Source: Sinomonas sp. ASV322
GTDB lineage: Bacteria > Actinomycetota > Actinomycetes > Actinomycetales > Micrococcaceae
Assembly (NCBI RefSeq): GCF_030908245.1
Contig: NZ_JAVFJJ010000005.1
Span: 186,001-250,000, forward strand
Length of the DNA: 64,000 bases
Reading direction: 5' to 3'
Part shown: piece by piece, positions 52,459-60,911 of the stretch
How the letters are laid out: every line of letters starts with the position of its first letter
Position numbering within the stretch: the first letter of the stretch is position 1
The notes under the pieces: generated by a model
Databases searched by the model: none
Told to the model about the DNA's origin: nothing
The model's input: only the letters and a program-made list of their open reading frames with translations
Made by a program: the position numbers and the translations under genes

Positions 52459-53286
52459 ATGGACACCCAGCGCACGACCCCCACCGTCGCGCACCCCGAC
52501 CTTGCGTGCGAGGTCTGCGGCCGCTATCCCGAGCCTCCCAAGGCCAGGCTCACGCTCGCCAACGTGGCCGCAATGCTGCCCATCGAGCTCGCGGTGCACG
52601 TCGCCGTCGTCGGCACTGAATGGCCGGTTCCGCTCAAGGTGGTGCTCCTCGCGGCGCTGACCACGACGCTCGTGATCTGGGTGGCGGAGCCGAGCGTCCG
52701 ACGGCTTCTGCGCTCGTGGCTCCACGCGCCCGCGCTCAGGCGGCGCCGCGAGCTCGAGGTTGCCCCGTCCCTGTGGCGGGGCCGCGTCACGCTCCCGGAC
52801 ATGCCCGGCGCGCTCGAGAAGGTCACGCGATCCCTCGCGAAGCTGGGCGTCAACGTGCTCTCGATCCAATCGCAGCCCGTGACGGGCGGCGTCGTGGACG
52901 CACTCGTGCTCTCGGCCCCGGGAGGGCTCACCGAGGACGATCTCCTCGACGCCATGGCGATCGGCGGCGGCGCCGCGCCGCGCGTCTGGCCGACGACGCC
53001 CCTCGCGCTCGTGGACGGACCCACGCAGGCGCTGAGCCTCGCGACGCGCGTCGCCGCGAATCCTTCAGAGCTTCCGTACGCCGCGGCGGAGCTCCTCGGC
53101 GCCGAACGCGTGCCGGCGAACAGCTCGCTCGACGCCGCCGCCGTCGCCCGAGGCACCGTGCTCAAGGTTCCCGCGACCCCCGAGCCGCTTGTCCTCGTGC
53201 GCCCGGGCGAGCCGTTCACGCCGGCGGAGGCCGCGCGGGCGAGCCGCCTCGCCGAGCTCGCGGAAGCCGCCGCGCTCCGCGCCTAA
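52459..53286 (+). CDS. ACT domain protein with N-terminal membrane segments
   Basis: 275 residues. Residues about 35-75 include one or two hydrophobic stretches (AAMLPIELAVHVAVVG; VVLLAALTTTLVIWVAE), then an ACT-type regulatory domain starts at about 115 (GRVTLPDMPGALEKVTRSLAKLGVNVLSIQSQPV). The C-terminal part is Ala/Pro-rich. ACT domains bind amino acids; the partner is unknown. It overlaps the convergent lutC by four bases. Confidence 0.75.
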   Translation: MDTQRTTPTVAHPDLACEVCGRYPEPPKARLTLANVAAMLPIELAVHVAVVGTEWPVPLKVVLLAALTTTLVIWVAEPSVRRLLRSWLHAPALRRRRELEVAPSLWRGRVTLPDMPGALEKVTRSLAKLGVNVLSIQSQPVTGGVVDALVLSAPGGLTEDDLLDAMAIGGGAAPRVWPTTPLALVDGPTQALSLATRVAANPSELPYAAAELLGAERVPANSSLDAAAVARGTVLKVPATPEPLVLVRPGEPFTPAEAARASRLAELAEAAALRA

Positions 53287-53993
53287 CGGGCGATGATGAC
53301 GTCGAGCATGCGCGGTCCGTGGACGCCCTCGACGCGCTCGAGCTCGATGTCGCTCGTCGCGGACGGGCCCGAGATGAGCGTGAGCGGCCGAGTGACGTCG
53401 AGTCGTGCGAAGCCCTCCGGGACGATCCCCGCGATCGTCTCGACCGGGACGACGCACACGTGGTGGTCCGGGACGAGCGAGATCGCCCGCCGTCCCTGGT
53501 CCGGCGACCCGTCGAGGACGATCGTTCCGGTCTCGGCGATGCTCACGGCGGAGGACGTGACGACGGCGTCGAGCGCGTCGAGGCGTTCGACGGCGATGGG
53601 CGCCTCGCGCGAGTCCGTCACCGCGCGGTCGGCGAGGGCCGGGTGCAGCCACTCGGTCGGGAAGCCGTGCGGCACCACGAACCGCTTGCCGTCGAGTCGC
53701 TTCCTGATCGCCCCGGCGAGTTCGCCGCGGGCGACGACCTCGACGCGAGCCTTATAGTCCTCGAGTCGGTCGACGAGGAGTTCCACGAGGCCGTCCTCGT
53801 CCATCTCGGACTCGGTGCGATACGGCGTGCGGTACGCCGACGGCTCCGGGGCCCGTTCAGGGGTCACCTCCTGTCGGTCCGAACCCACGGAAGGTGACCC
53901 CTGAACGAGAGCACCCACGGGACGTGACCCCTGAACGGAGCCGGCCCCAAGGGCCTCGCGGACGCGGGCCAGGATCTCGTCGCGCGCGCTCAC
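53283..53993 (-). CDS. lutC: Lactate utilisation protein LutC
   Basis: 236 residues of the LutC/YkgG family: RFVVPHGFPTEWL, AVSIAETGTIVLDGSPDQGRRAISLVPDHHVCVV and LISGPSATSDIELERVEGVHGP are typical. Residues about 19-46 are encoded by hairpin array D (VQGSRPVGALVQGSPSVGS), a likely flexible insert. With LutA and LutB it oxidises L-lactate to pyruvate. It overlaps lutB by four bases. Confidence 0.92.
   Translation of the reverse strand: MSARDEILARVREALGAGSVQGSRPVGALVQGSPSVGSDRQEVTPERAPEPSAYRTPYRTESEMDEDGLVELLVDRLEDYKARVEVVARGELAGAIRKRLDGKRFVVPHGFPTEWLHPALADRAVTDSREAPIAVERLDALDAVVTSSAVSIAETGTIVLDGSPDQGRRAISLVPDHHVCVVPVETIAGIVPEGFARLDVTRPLTLISGPSATSDIELERVEGVHGPRMLDVIIAR
53855..53938. repeat. 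Hairpin array D: one forward and two inverted units, inside lutC
   Basis: A forward unit (GTTCAGGGGTCACCTCCTGT) and two inverted units (ACCCACGGAAGGTGACCCCT, ACCCACGGGACGTGACCCCT) lie in frame near the start of lutC. This is the same family as arrays A-C in gene gaps. Confidence 0.93.
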
Positions 53994-55621
53994 TGAGCCT
54001 CCCCTTCGGTTGCGCCGTCACCTTTCGCGCGTCCCCCCGCTGCGCCGTCCGTTGCGCCGTCACCTTTCGCGCGTCCCCCCGCTGCGCCGTCCGTCGTGCC
54101 GTCACCTTTCGCGGGTCCTGCGGCCTTCTCCCGCTTCTTCCACCAGCTCCGGAACGACTCGCTCGGCGGGGCGGGGGCATCCCGGCTCTGGGTCCAGCCG
54201 GCGGCGAGACCGGGGAGCCGCGTGAACTTCCCGTCACGCCCCGCGAGCGCCCGCGCCACGGGGAGCCCCTTCTCGAGCAGCCCAAGACGGTCACCCGACG
54301 AGAGCGCCCACGACGCCGCGCCCAAGGCGACGTCCATCTGGGTGGGGAGGCCCCGCCGTCGCCCGCCCGAACCCGAGCGAGGCGCGTGTTTCGCCTCCAC
54401 GTCCTCGCCGCGCAGATGCACGAGGATCTCGGGGATATTGATCTTCACGGGACACGCGTCGAAGCATGCGCCGCACAGCGACGACGCATACGGGAGCGAC
54501 GAGTTCTCCTCCGCCTCGACGCCCGTGAGGAGCGGCGAGAGGATCGCGCCGATGGGACCGGGATACGTCGAGCCGTAGGCGTGGCCGCCGGTGCGCTCGT
54601 ACACCGGGCACACGTTCATGCACGCCGAACAGCGGATGCAGTGCAGGGCGCTGCGCCCGTGCCGGTCGGCGAGCGCACGCGTGCGCCCGTTGTCGAGCAG
54701 GATCACGTGGACGTTCTGCGGGCCGTCGCCGGGAGTGACACCTGTCCAGAGCGAGGTGTACGGGTTCATGCGCTCGCCCGTCGACGACCGCGGCAGCAGC
54801 TGCATGAAGACCTCGAGGTCCTGAGCCCGCGGGAGCACCTTCTCGATGCCCATGACCGTGATGAGCGTCTCGGGGAGCGTAAGGCACATGCGCCCGTTGC
54901 CCTCCGACTCGACCACGCCGAGCGTGCCGGTCTCGGCGATGCCGAAGTTCGCGCCCGAGATCGCGACCTTCGCGGACAGGAACTTCCGACGCAGGTGGGC
55001 GCGGGCCGCCATGGCGAGGCGGCGCGGCTCGTCCGTGAGGGAGGGGGCGACGTCGGGCATCTCGGCCAGGAAGATGTCGCGGATCTCGGTCCGGTTCTTG
55101 TGAATCGCGGGGACCAGGATGTGGCTCGGCTTGTCGTGCCCGAGCTGCACAATGAGCTCGGCGAGATCCGTCTCGAGCGCCGCGATGCCGCGCTCCTCGA
55201 GATACTCGTTGAGCCCGATCTCCTGAGTGGCCATCGACTTGACCTTGACGACCTCGCTCGCGCCCGTCTGCCGGATCAAGCCCTCGACGATCCGGTTCGC
55301 CTCAGCCGCGTCCCGCGCCCAGTGGACCGTGCCGCCGCGCGCCGTGAACTGCTCCTCGAACTGCGTCAGGAGCTCGGGCAGCCGCGACATCGCCTCGGTC
55401 TTGATGGCCGAGCCCGCGTCGCGCAAAGCCTCCCAATCAGGCAGCTCCGAGACGACGCGCAATCGCTTGTCGCGGATCGTGTGCGTCGCGTGACCGAGAT
55501 TGGCGCGGAGCTGGGCGTTGCCGAGCTCGCGGTGGGCGGCGCGTGGGAAAGGCTCGACGGCGGAGATGTTGCCGAAGCCGCGGGGTGGCACGGAAGGGAT
55601 TCCCAGCGAAACCGTCGTCAC
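53990..55621 (-). CDS. lutB: Iron-sulfur lactate utilisation protein LutB
   Basis: 543 residues. The LUD domain covers about 60-320 (GANFGIAETGTLGVVESEGNGRM) and two 4Fe-4S clusters are bound by CIRCSACMNVCPVY and CGACFDACPVKI. The last ~40 residues are a repeat tail (GGRAKGDGATDGAA) made from a 42-bp DNA repeat and are not part of the family core. It passes electrons from lactate in the LutABC complex. Confidence 0.93.
   Translation of the reverse strand: MTTVSLGIPSVPPRGFGNISAVEPFPRAAHRELGNAQLRANLGHATHTIRDKRLRVVSELPDWEALRDAGSAIKTEAMSRLPELLTQFEEQFTARGGTVHWARDAAEANRIVEGLIRQTGASEVVKVKSMATQEIGLNEYLEERGIAALETDLAELIVQLGHDKPSHILVPAIHKNRTEIRDIFLAEMPDVAPSLTDEPRRLAMAARAHLRRKFLSAKVAISGANFGIAETGTLGVVESEGNGRMCLTLPETLITVMGIEKVLPRAQDLEVFMQLLPRSSTGERMNPYTSLWTGVTPGDGPQNVHVILLDNGRTRALADRHGRSALHCIRCSACMNVCPVYERTGGHAYGSTYPGPIGAILSPLLTGVEAEENSSLPYASSLCGACFDACPVKINIPEILVHLRGEDVEAKHAPRSGSGGRRRGLPTQMDVALGAASWALSSGDRLGLLEKGLPVARALAGRDGKFTRLPGLAAGWTQSRDAPAPPSESFRSWWKKREKAAGPAKGDGTTDGAAGGRAKGDGATDGAAGGRAKGDGATEGEAQ
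54010..54117. repeat. 42-bp tandem repeat in the lutB 3' end
   Basis: Two full copies (54010-54051, 54052-54093) and one partial copy of a unit starting TTGCGCCGTCACCTTTCGCG. Each adds 14 residues to the LutB tail. The unit start matches the TTGCGCCGTCA palindrome family. Confidence 0.93.
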
Positions 55622-56466
55622 CGGGCACCTCCTGTCAGCGAAAGCTCCCCCTCAAAGCGAAGCGGATTCTCCCTCGTCGAGGCGAGCACCTCGGCGAGGT
55701 GGACGGTGCGCACGGGGGCGCCGCCCGCCGTCGTCCGCTGTTCGCGGGAGAGGCCGCCGCCGATGTGCATGAGGCACGAGGCGTCGCCGCCCGCGCACGC
55801 CGAAGCGCCCGTCCCGCAGATGTTCGCCACCTTGTCCGCGAGCATCGCGGAGGAGACGTCCGCGTTCTTGACGGCGAACGTCCCGCCGAAGCCGCAGCAC
55901 TGGTCCGCGTCGGGGAGGTCGACGACGTCGAGCGCCTCGACGCTGCGCAGCAGCTCGCGCTGGCGGTCGCCCAGGCGGAGGAGGCGCATGCCGTGGCACG
56001 AGGGGTGGTACGTGATCGTGGCGGGGAGGTACGAGCCGAGCTGCGCGGCAGCGTCCGTGACTCCGAGGACGTCCGTGAGGAGCTGCGCGAGCTCGTAGGT
56101 GCGCTGGCCGACGGCGGTCGCGCGCGCCGCGAGCGTCGGATCCGCCCGCCGGTCCCCTTTCTCAACAGCCCACCGCGCGACCATCGCGTGCTGATGCTTC
56201 ACCGAGGCGACGCATGCGCCGGACGGCGCGACGGCGACGTCGTACTCCCCCGCGTCGAAGCCCGCCTCGAACGCGCGCACGTGGTTCTCGACCACGGGCA
56301 GGGCCTCGCGGAAGTAGCCCGAGTTCACATGCATCTGGCCGCAGCAGGCCTGACCGGCTGGGAACACGACCTCGTGCCCGAGCCGCTCGAGGATCTGCAC
56401 CGTGGCCTGCGCGACGCGTGGGTACATCGCGTCGACGATGCACGTCGCGAAGAGCGCGATCTTCAT
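55618..56466 (-). CDS. lutA: Lactate utilisation protein LutA (CCG domain)
   Basis: 282 residues from ATG 56466, GAGAGG upstream. Two cysteine-rich CCG modules are visible: CIVDAMYPRVA with GQACCGQMHVNSGY, and YHPSCHGMRLL with DQCCGFGGTFAVKN; these bind iron-sulfur clusters. First gene of lutABC; it overlaps lutB by four bases. A GntR operator lies 39 bp upstream. Confidence 0.93.
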   Translation of the reverse strand: MKIALFATCIVDAMYPRVAQATVQILERLGHEVVFPAGQACCGQMHVNSGYFREALPVVENHVRAFEAGFDAGEYDVAVAPSGACVASVKHQHAMVARWAVEKGDRRADPTLAARATAVGQRTYELAQLLTDVLGVTDAAAQLGSYLPATITYHPSCHGMRLLRLGDRQRELLRSVEALDVVDLPDADQCCGFGGTFAVKNADVSSAMLADKVANICGTGASACAGGDASCLMHIGGGLSREQRTTAGGAPVRTVHLAEVLASTRENPLRFEGELSLTGGAR

Positions 56467-56504
56467 GGATTCCTCTCCGGCCCTGCGGAAATCGCGAAGC
56501 CATG

Positions 56505-56591
56505 TGGTCTGACCATACTCCCGATGTGCTCCTTGCCACAACCGAGGGAGTGTGTGCTAGCTTACGTGGTCGGACCACAATGGTCCGACCA
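56505..56591. promoter_or_regulatory. Three TGGTCnGACCA operators between lutA and the lactate permease
   Basis: TGGTCTGACCA (56505-56515) lies near the lutA side; TGGTCGGACCA (56567-56577) and TGGTCCGACCA (56581-56591) are 14 bp apart on the permease side, just past an extended -10 TGCTAGCTT (TAGCTT 56558-56563) with TTGCCA at 56533. The pattern matches the TnGTnnnACnA sites of LldR-type regulators, encoded at 58444. Confidence 0.75.
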
Positions 56592-56636
56592 CGCCGTGGC
56601 GAGGTTGCCGCGGTTTCCCTCCCTCCAGGAGCCCCC

Positions 56637-58331
56637 ATGACCTTCACCCCCGCGACCGATCCCGTGGCCGGCAGCGTCGCCGTATCCGCCCTCATCGGCC
56701 TCATCCCGCTCGTCACCTTCTTCGTGCTGCTCGCCGTCGTGCGGACTGCCGCCCACGTCGCGGGGGCGTTCGCGCTGCTCGCCGCCCTCGCCGTCGCCGT
56801 CGTCGCCTACCGCATGCCCGTAGGCCTCGCGGGGCTCGCCGCCTCGGAGGGCGCCGTGTTCGGTGCCTTTCCCGTGTTCTGGATCGTCCTCACCGCAGTC
56901 TGGCTGTACCAGATCACGGTCCGGAGCGGACGCTTCGAGGACCTGCGCCGTATCTTCGACCGCTTGGGCGCGGGCGACCTCCGGATCCAGGCGATCCTCA
57001 TCGCGTTCTGCTTCGGCGGGCTCATGGAGGCGCTCGCCGGCTTCGGCGCCCCGGTGGCCATCACCGCGACCATGCTCATGGCGATCGGCCTCAAGCCCCT
57101 CCGCGCAGCCGCGACGGTCCTCGTGGCCAACACCGCCCCGGTCGCGTTCGGCGCGATCGCCATCCCCATCACGACGGCGGGCGCGCTCACCGGGATCCGT
57201 GCCGATCACATCGGCGCGATCGTCGGCCGCCAGACCCCGCTCCTCGCATTCGTCGTGCCGCTCCTGCTCCTGCTCATCGTCGATGGCGTGCGCGGCCTCC
57301 GCGACGCATGGCTGCCCGCGCTCGTGACAGGCGTCGTCTTCGGCGCGGCCCAGTTCCTGTGCTCCAACTACTTCTCCTACGAGCTCACGGACGTCGTCGC
57401 GTCGCTCGCCGGTCTCGGCGTCGCCGTCCTGTTCCTTCGCGTCTGGAAGCCCCGCGGCGCCGACGCCGCGCGCGAGCGCCTGGGGGTCCCTGCGCGCACA
57501 GCCTCCGAAGCCGCCGTCGGCCCCGGTGCGGAGGCCGCCTCCCTGACCGGCTCGCGGGTGTGGCTCGCCCTCTTCCCGTACATCCTCGTGATCCTCGTGT
57601 TCGCTGTGTCGAAGCTGTGGCGCCTCGGCATCGACCTGCCCAAGGCCCTGCTCGCGACGGACGTCAAGATCCCGTGGCCCCTCCTGCACGATTCCCTCCT
57701 CGGAGCCGACGGCAAGCCGGTCGCCTCGACGATTTACTCCTTCCAGTGGCTCTCGAGCCCCGGCACGCTCCTGCTCCTCTCGGGTGTGATTATCGCGGTC
57801 GTGTATTCGCTCAACGACGGCGGCGGCCGATTCCGGCTGCGCATCGGCGATGCGGTCGCCGAGCTGTGGCGCACCTTCGTCAAGATGCGCCTCGCGGCGC
57901 TCACGATCGTGCTCGTCCTCGCCATCGCATACGTCATGAACCTCTCCGGGCAGACCGTTGCGATCGGCACGTGGCTTGCAGGCACGGGCGCCGCGTTCGC
58001 CTTTCTCTCGCCCATCCTGGGCTGGATCGGCACGGCGGTGACCGGCTCGGACACGTCCGCGAACGCGCTCTTCGCGAAGCTCCAGCAGACCGCGGGCCAG
58101 CACGCGGGGATCGACCCTTCGCTGCTCGTCGCGGCGAATACGTCCGGCGGAGTGGTCGGCAAGCTCATCAGCCCGCAGAACCTCGCGATCGCCGCGACCT
58201 CGGTCGGGATGGACGGCCAGGAGTCGACGATCCTGCGCAAGGTCGTCCCGTGGAGCTTCGGCCTGCTGCTCGCCCTGTGCGTCCTGGTGTTCTTGCAGTC
58301 CACGTCCGCTCTGGGCTGGATGCTCCCCTAG
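56637..58331 (+). CDS. lctP: L-lactate permease, LctP family
   Basis: 564 residues from ATG 56637 with AGGAG five bases before. About fourteen membrane segments; FCFGGLMEALAGFGAPVAITATML and GSDTSANALFAKLQQTAG, SGGVVGKLISPQNLAIA are LctP hallmarks. It imports lactate with protons for the LutABC pathway encoded divergently. Confidence 0.94.
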   Translation: MTFTPATDPVAGSVAVSALIGLIPLVTFFVLLAVVRTAAHVAGAFALLAALAVAVVAYRMPVGLAGLAASEGAVFGAFPVFWIVLTAVWLYQITVRSGRFEDLRRIFDRLGAGDLRIQAILIAFCFGGLMEALAGFGAPVAITATMLMAIGLKPLRAAATVLVANTAPVAFGAIAIPITTAGALTGIRADHIGAIVGRQTPLLAFVVPLLLLLIVDGVRGLRDAWLPALVTGVVFGAAQFLCSNYFSYELTDVVASLAGLGVAVLFLRVWKPRGADAARERLGVPARTASEAAVGPGAEAASLTGSRVWLALFPYILVILVFAVSKLWRLGIDLPKALLATDVKIPWPLLHDSLLGADGKPVASTIYSFQWLSSPGTLLLLSGVIIAVVYSLNDGGGRFRLRIGDAVAELWRTFVKMRLAALTIVLVLAIAYVMNLSGQTVAIGTWLAGTGAAFAFLSPILGWIGTAVTGSDTSANALFAKLQQTAGQHAGIDPSLLVAANTSGGVVGKLISPQNLAIAATSVGMDGQESTILRKVVPWSFGLLLALCVLVFLQSTSALGWMLP

Positions 58332-58443
58332 GAGCGCCGTGACGTCGCCCACCCGCGCCGCCCTGCGCACGCGGCGCCCTGAATGCCCCGGCGCGGGGCG
58401 CCGTCGTGCCTCTTCGCCCCGCGGCGTGCGGCAAGATGGAGCC

Positions 58444-59148
58444 ATGCCTGAATCCACCACCGGCCGAGCGCACGACGCCGTGCTGCGCCACATCGAGGAC
58501 AGCCTCCGCTCGGGCGCGCTCAAGCTGGGCGACAGGCTCCCCGGCGAACGGGCCCTCGCCGAGCAGTTCGGGATCTCGCGCGCGTCGGTGCGGGACGCGA
58601 TCCGCTCGCTTGAGGTCATGGGCGTGGTCCGCTCGGCCACCGGCTCGGGGCCCAACTCAGGCACGATCGTGGTGTCGGACCCCTCTTCGGCCCTCGGAGT
58701 GGCGCTGCGCCTGCACGTCGCGAGCCAGCAGCTTCCCGTCAAGGACGTCGTCGACGCGCGGATCATGATGGAAACGTGGGCGCTCGAACGCGCCGCGACC
58801 GCCTCGTGGGCGCAGGAGCAGCTCGACGACGCCCGGCGGCTCCTCGACGCCATGGACGACGACGCACTTCCCTCCGAGGTCTTCACGCTCCTCGACTCCC
58901 AGTTCCACATCGCGCTCAGCACCCTCGCCGGCAACGTCGTCGTGAGCACGATGATGGAGTCGATGCGCGAGGCAATCCGCAGCTACATCGACGACGCGGT
59001 GACCCGCCGCGGGGCATGGGGCGATGTCGTGCACGTCCTGAGGAATCATCACCACGGGATCTTCGAGGCCGTCGAGGCGCGCGACGGCGAACGAGCCGCC
59101 CAGCTCGTGCGCGAGCACATCGACTGGTTCTACCGCCAGTCCCTCTGA
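58444..59148 (+). CDS. GntR/FCD regulator, LldR-like
   Basis: 234 residues. The winged helix includes LRSGALKLGDRLPGERALAEQFGISRASVRDAIRSLEVMG; the FCD domain follows (VDARIMMETWALERAA, DSQFHIALSTLAGN, NHHHGIFEAVEARDGERA). Position next to lctP-lutABC and the TGGTCnGACCA sites make it the lactate-responsive repressor. An upstream GTG (58339) is possible but less likely. Confidence 0.9.
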   Translation: MPESTTGRAHDAVLRHIEDSLRSGALKLGDRLPGERALAEQFGISRASVRDAIRSLEVMGVVRSATGSGPNSGTIVVSDPSSALGVALRLHVASQQLPVKDVVDARIMMETWALERAATASWAQEQLDDARRLLDAMDDDALPSEVFTLLDSQFHIALSTLAGNVVVSTMMESMREAIRSYIDDAVTRRGAWGDVVHVLRNHHHGIFEAVEARDGERAAQLVREHIDWFYRQSL

Positions 59149-59153
59149 CCCTA

Positions 59154-59215
59154 GCGAATTGTTGGCCTACGCAGGGTGACGTGCCTACGGACGCTGCTCA
59201 ACCCAACAATCGGGC
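59154..59215. repeat. Imperfect hairpin before the DUF559-like gene
   Basis: GAATTGTTGG on the left and CCCAACAATCG on the right with CAGGGTGACG between. It is related in sequence and order to the hairpin at 60213-60277, so the gene between them is flanked by similar elements. Confidence 0.65.
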
Positions 59216-59280
59216 CACTGGACGCATCGAACCCTGTGGACAACCGCCCAGCTCGCGTCCGAGCATCCGAGGATGGGGCA

Positions 59281-60231
59281 ATGAACGTTCGAAAGCCGCT
59301 GCCACCCCAGCTCGCCACGAGGTCCTTCTCAGTGCCCGAAGCCCGGTTCCTCGGAGTCAGCCGCGGCCGCCTCAGCGCCTCCGACCTTGTGAGTCCGACC
59401 CGCGGCGTCCGAGTCCCGTGGGGCTCCAACGCGACGCCGACGACGCTCGTGCGGCCACTGCTCGATCTCATGCCGGACGCCGTCGCGAGCTTCATGTCCG
59501 CCGCCCAGATCTGGGGTCTCCCCCTCCCCCTGGTGCATGAGAGGGATCCAACGATTCATGTGACGCGCCCTCCCGGGACTCCGCGCAGCGCTCGGCCGGG
59601 CGTCGCGTGCCACCGTATGCATCTGGCCGATCACGACGTCGTCATGCTCGACGGCGTGCGCGTCACCTCCCGAGAGCGAACCTGGCTCGATCTCGCGGGC
59701 GTCCTGCCGCTCAGCCACCTCGTGGCAATCGGCGACTACCTCGTGTGCGAACATCCGGCGGACTTCCCGGTACCCCAGATTCCCTTCGTAAACATCGAAG
59801 ACATGCGTCGTTACATCGACACCAAAGGGCGGGTGCGTGGTCTGCCGGCAGCCCGTCACGCCCTGGCCCGGGTTCGCGTCGGCGCGGACTCTGTCCCAGA
59901 AACCCTCCTGCGGCTCGCGGAGGTCGAGGCTGGCCTCCCCGAACCGACGCTCAATTACGTCATCCGCGATCCACTCGGGAGAGCAGTCGCGTGGCCTGAC
60001 CAGGCCTTCGTCGATCTCCGGCTGGCGGTCCAGTACGACGGCGAACATCATCGCAGCGCGCAACAACAGGCAAGCGACAACTGGCGAAACCGGATGGTCG
60101 CAGACCTCGGCTGGGATCAGCTCATAGTCTCAGCCGCTGATGTTCGACGGCGTGAGTGGAGTGGTGTGGCCCGTCTCGTCGAGGCGCGCCTCAAGCGGTT
60201 GGCGACCTCTCGCCGCGAATTGTCGGCTTGA
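59281..60231 (+). CDS. DUF559/Vsr-like nuclease-fold protein
   Basis: 316 residues from ATG 59281. The N-terminus (about 15-60) resembles the small winged-helix found in AbiEi-type antitoxins and related actinobacterial proteins (FSVPEARFLGVSRGRL). The C-terminal 110 residues carry WPDQAFVDLRLAVQYDGEHHRS, an Asp/Glu arrangement of the PD-(D/E)XK nuclease fold. Such proteins are abundant in Micrococcaceae; function unknown. Its last codons form one arm of the following hairpin. Confidence 0.75.
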   Translation: MNVRKPLPPQLATRSFSVPEARFLGVSRGRLSASDLVSPTRGVRVPWGSNATPTTLVRPLLDLMPDAVASFMSAAQIWGLPLPLVHERDPTIHVTRPPGTPRSARPGVACHRMHLADHDVVMLDGVRVTSRERTWLDLAGVLPLSHLVAIGDYLVCEHPADFPVPQIPFVNIEDMRRYIDTKGRVRGLPAARHALARVRVGADSVPETLLRLAEVEAGLPEPTLNYVIRDPLGRAVAWPDQAFVDLRLAVQYDGEHHRSAQQQASDNWRNRMVADLGWDQLIVSAADVRRREWSGVARLVEARLKRLATSRRELSA

Positions 60232-60277
60232 ACAGGGTCAAGGCGCGTCGCACCCTGCACAGCCCAACAATTCGCGG
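60213..60277. terminator. Hairpin between the DUF559-like gene and dcd
   Basis: CCGCGAATTGTCGGCTT (60213-60229) pairs with AGCCCAACAATTCGCGG (60261-60277), and inside it CAGGGT pairs with ACCCTG. It spans the stop of the plus-strand gene and ends near the dcd stop, so it may stop both. Confidence 0.7.
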
Positions 60278-60281
60278 GGAC

Positions 60282-60857
60282 TCAGACGCTCGTGCGGTGG
60301 AAGTTGAGGTAGCTGCGCGAGGCGGTCGGGCCGCGCTGGCCCTGGTACCGATTCCCGTACGCGCCCGAGCCGTACGGGTGCTCGGCGGCCGAGGAAAGGC
60401 GGAAGAAGCACAGCTGGCCGATTTTCATCCCCGGCCAGAGCTTGATCGGGAGCGTCGCGACGTTCGAGAGTTCGAGCGTCACGTGGCCCGAGAAGCCGGG
60501 GTCGATGAAGCCCGCGGTCGAGTGGGTGAGGAGCCCGAGCCGCCCGAGCGATGACTTCCCTTCGAGGCGAGCGGCGATGTCCTCCGGGAGCGAGACCGTC
60601 TCGAACGTGGAGCCGAGCACGAACTCGCCCGGGTGCAGGATGAAGGGCTCGTCGTCATCGACCTCGACGAGACGCGTGAGCTCGGGCTGTTCCTGCGAGG
60701 GGTCGATGTGCGCGTACTTGTGGTTGTCGAAAAGCCGGAAGAACCGGTCGATCCGCACGTCGACGCTGGACGGCTGGACCATGGCCGGATCGAACGGGGC
60801 GAGCGCGATTCGCTCAGCGTCGATCTCGGCTCGGATGTCGCGATCAGAGAGCAGCAC
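60282..60857 (-). CDS. dcd: dCTP deaminase
   Basis: 191 residues. [10 protein letters not shown] start, [11 protein letters not shown] substrate loop and [18 protein letters not shown] with catalytic E129 are all present. In actinobacteria this enzyme usually converts dCTP directly to dUMP (deaminase plus diphosphatase); the sequence is compatible with that form. It is usually single-copy and essential for thymidylate supply. Confidence 0.95.
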   Translation of the reverse strand: MLLSDRDIRAEIDAERIALAPFDPAMVQPSSVDVRIDRFFRLFDNHKYAHIDPSQEQPELTRLVEVDDDEPFILHPGEFVLGSTFETVSLPEDIAARLEGKSSLGRLGLLTHSTAGFIDPGFSGHVTLELSNVATLPIKLWPGMKIGQLCFFRLSSAAEHPYGSGAYGNRYQGQRGPTASRSYLNFHRTSV

Positions 60858-60911
60858 CTCCCCAAAATACCGCAGCGCGCGGGCGCGCCGCCCACAAAGG
60901 GGCGACCGTGA

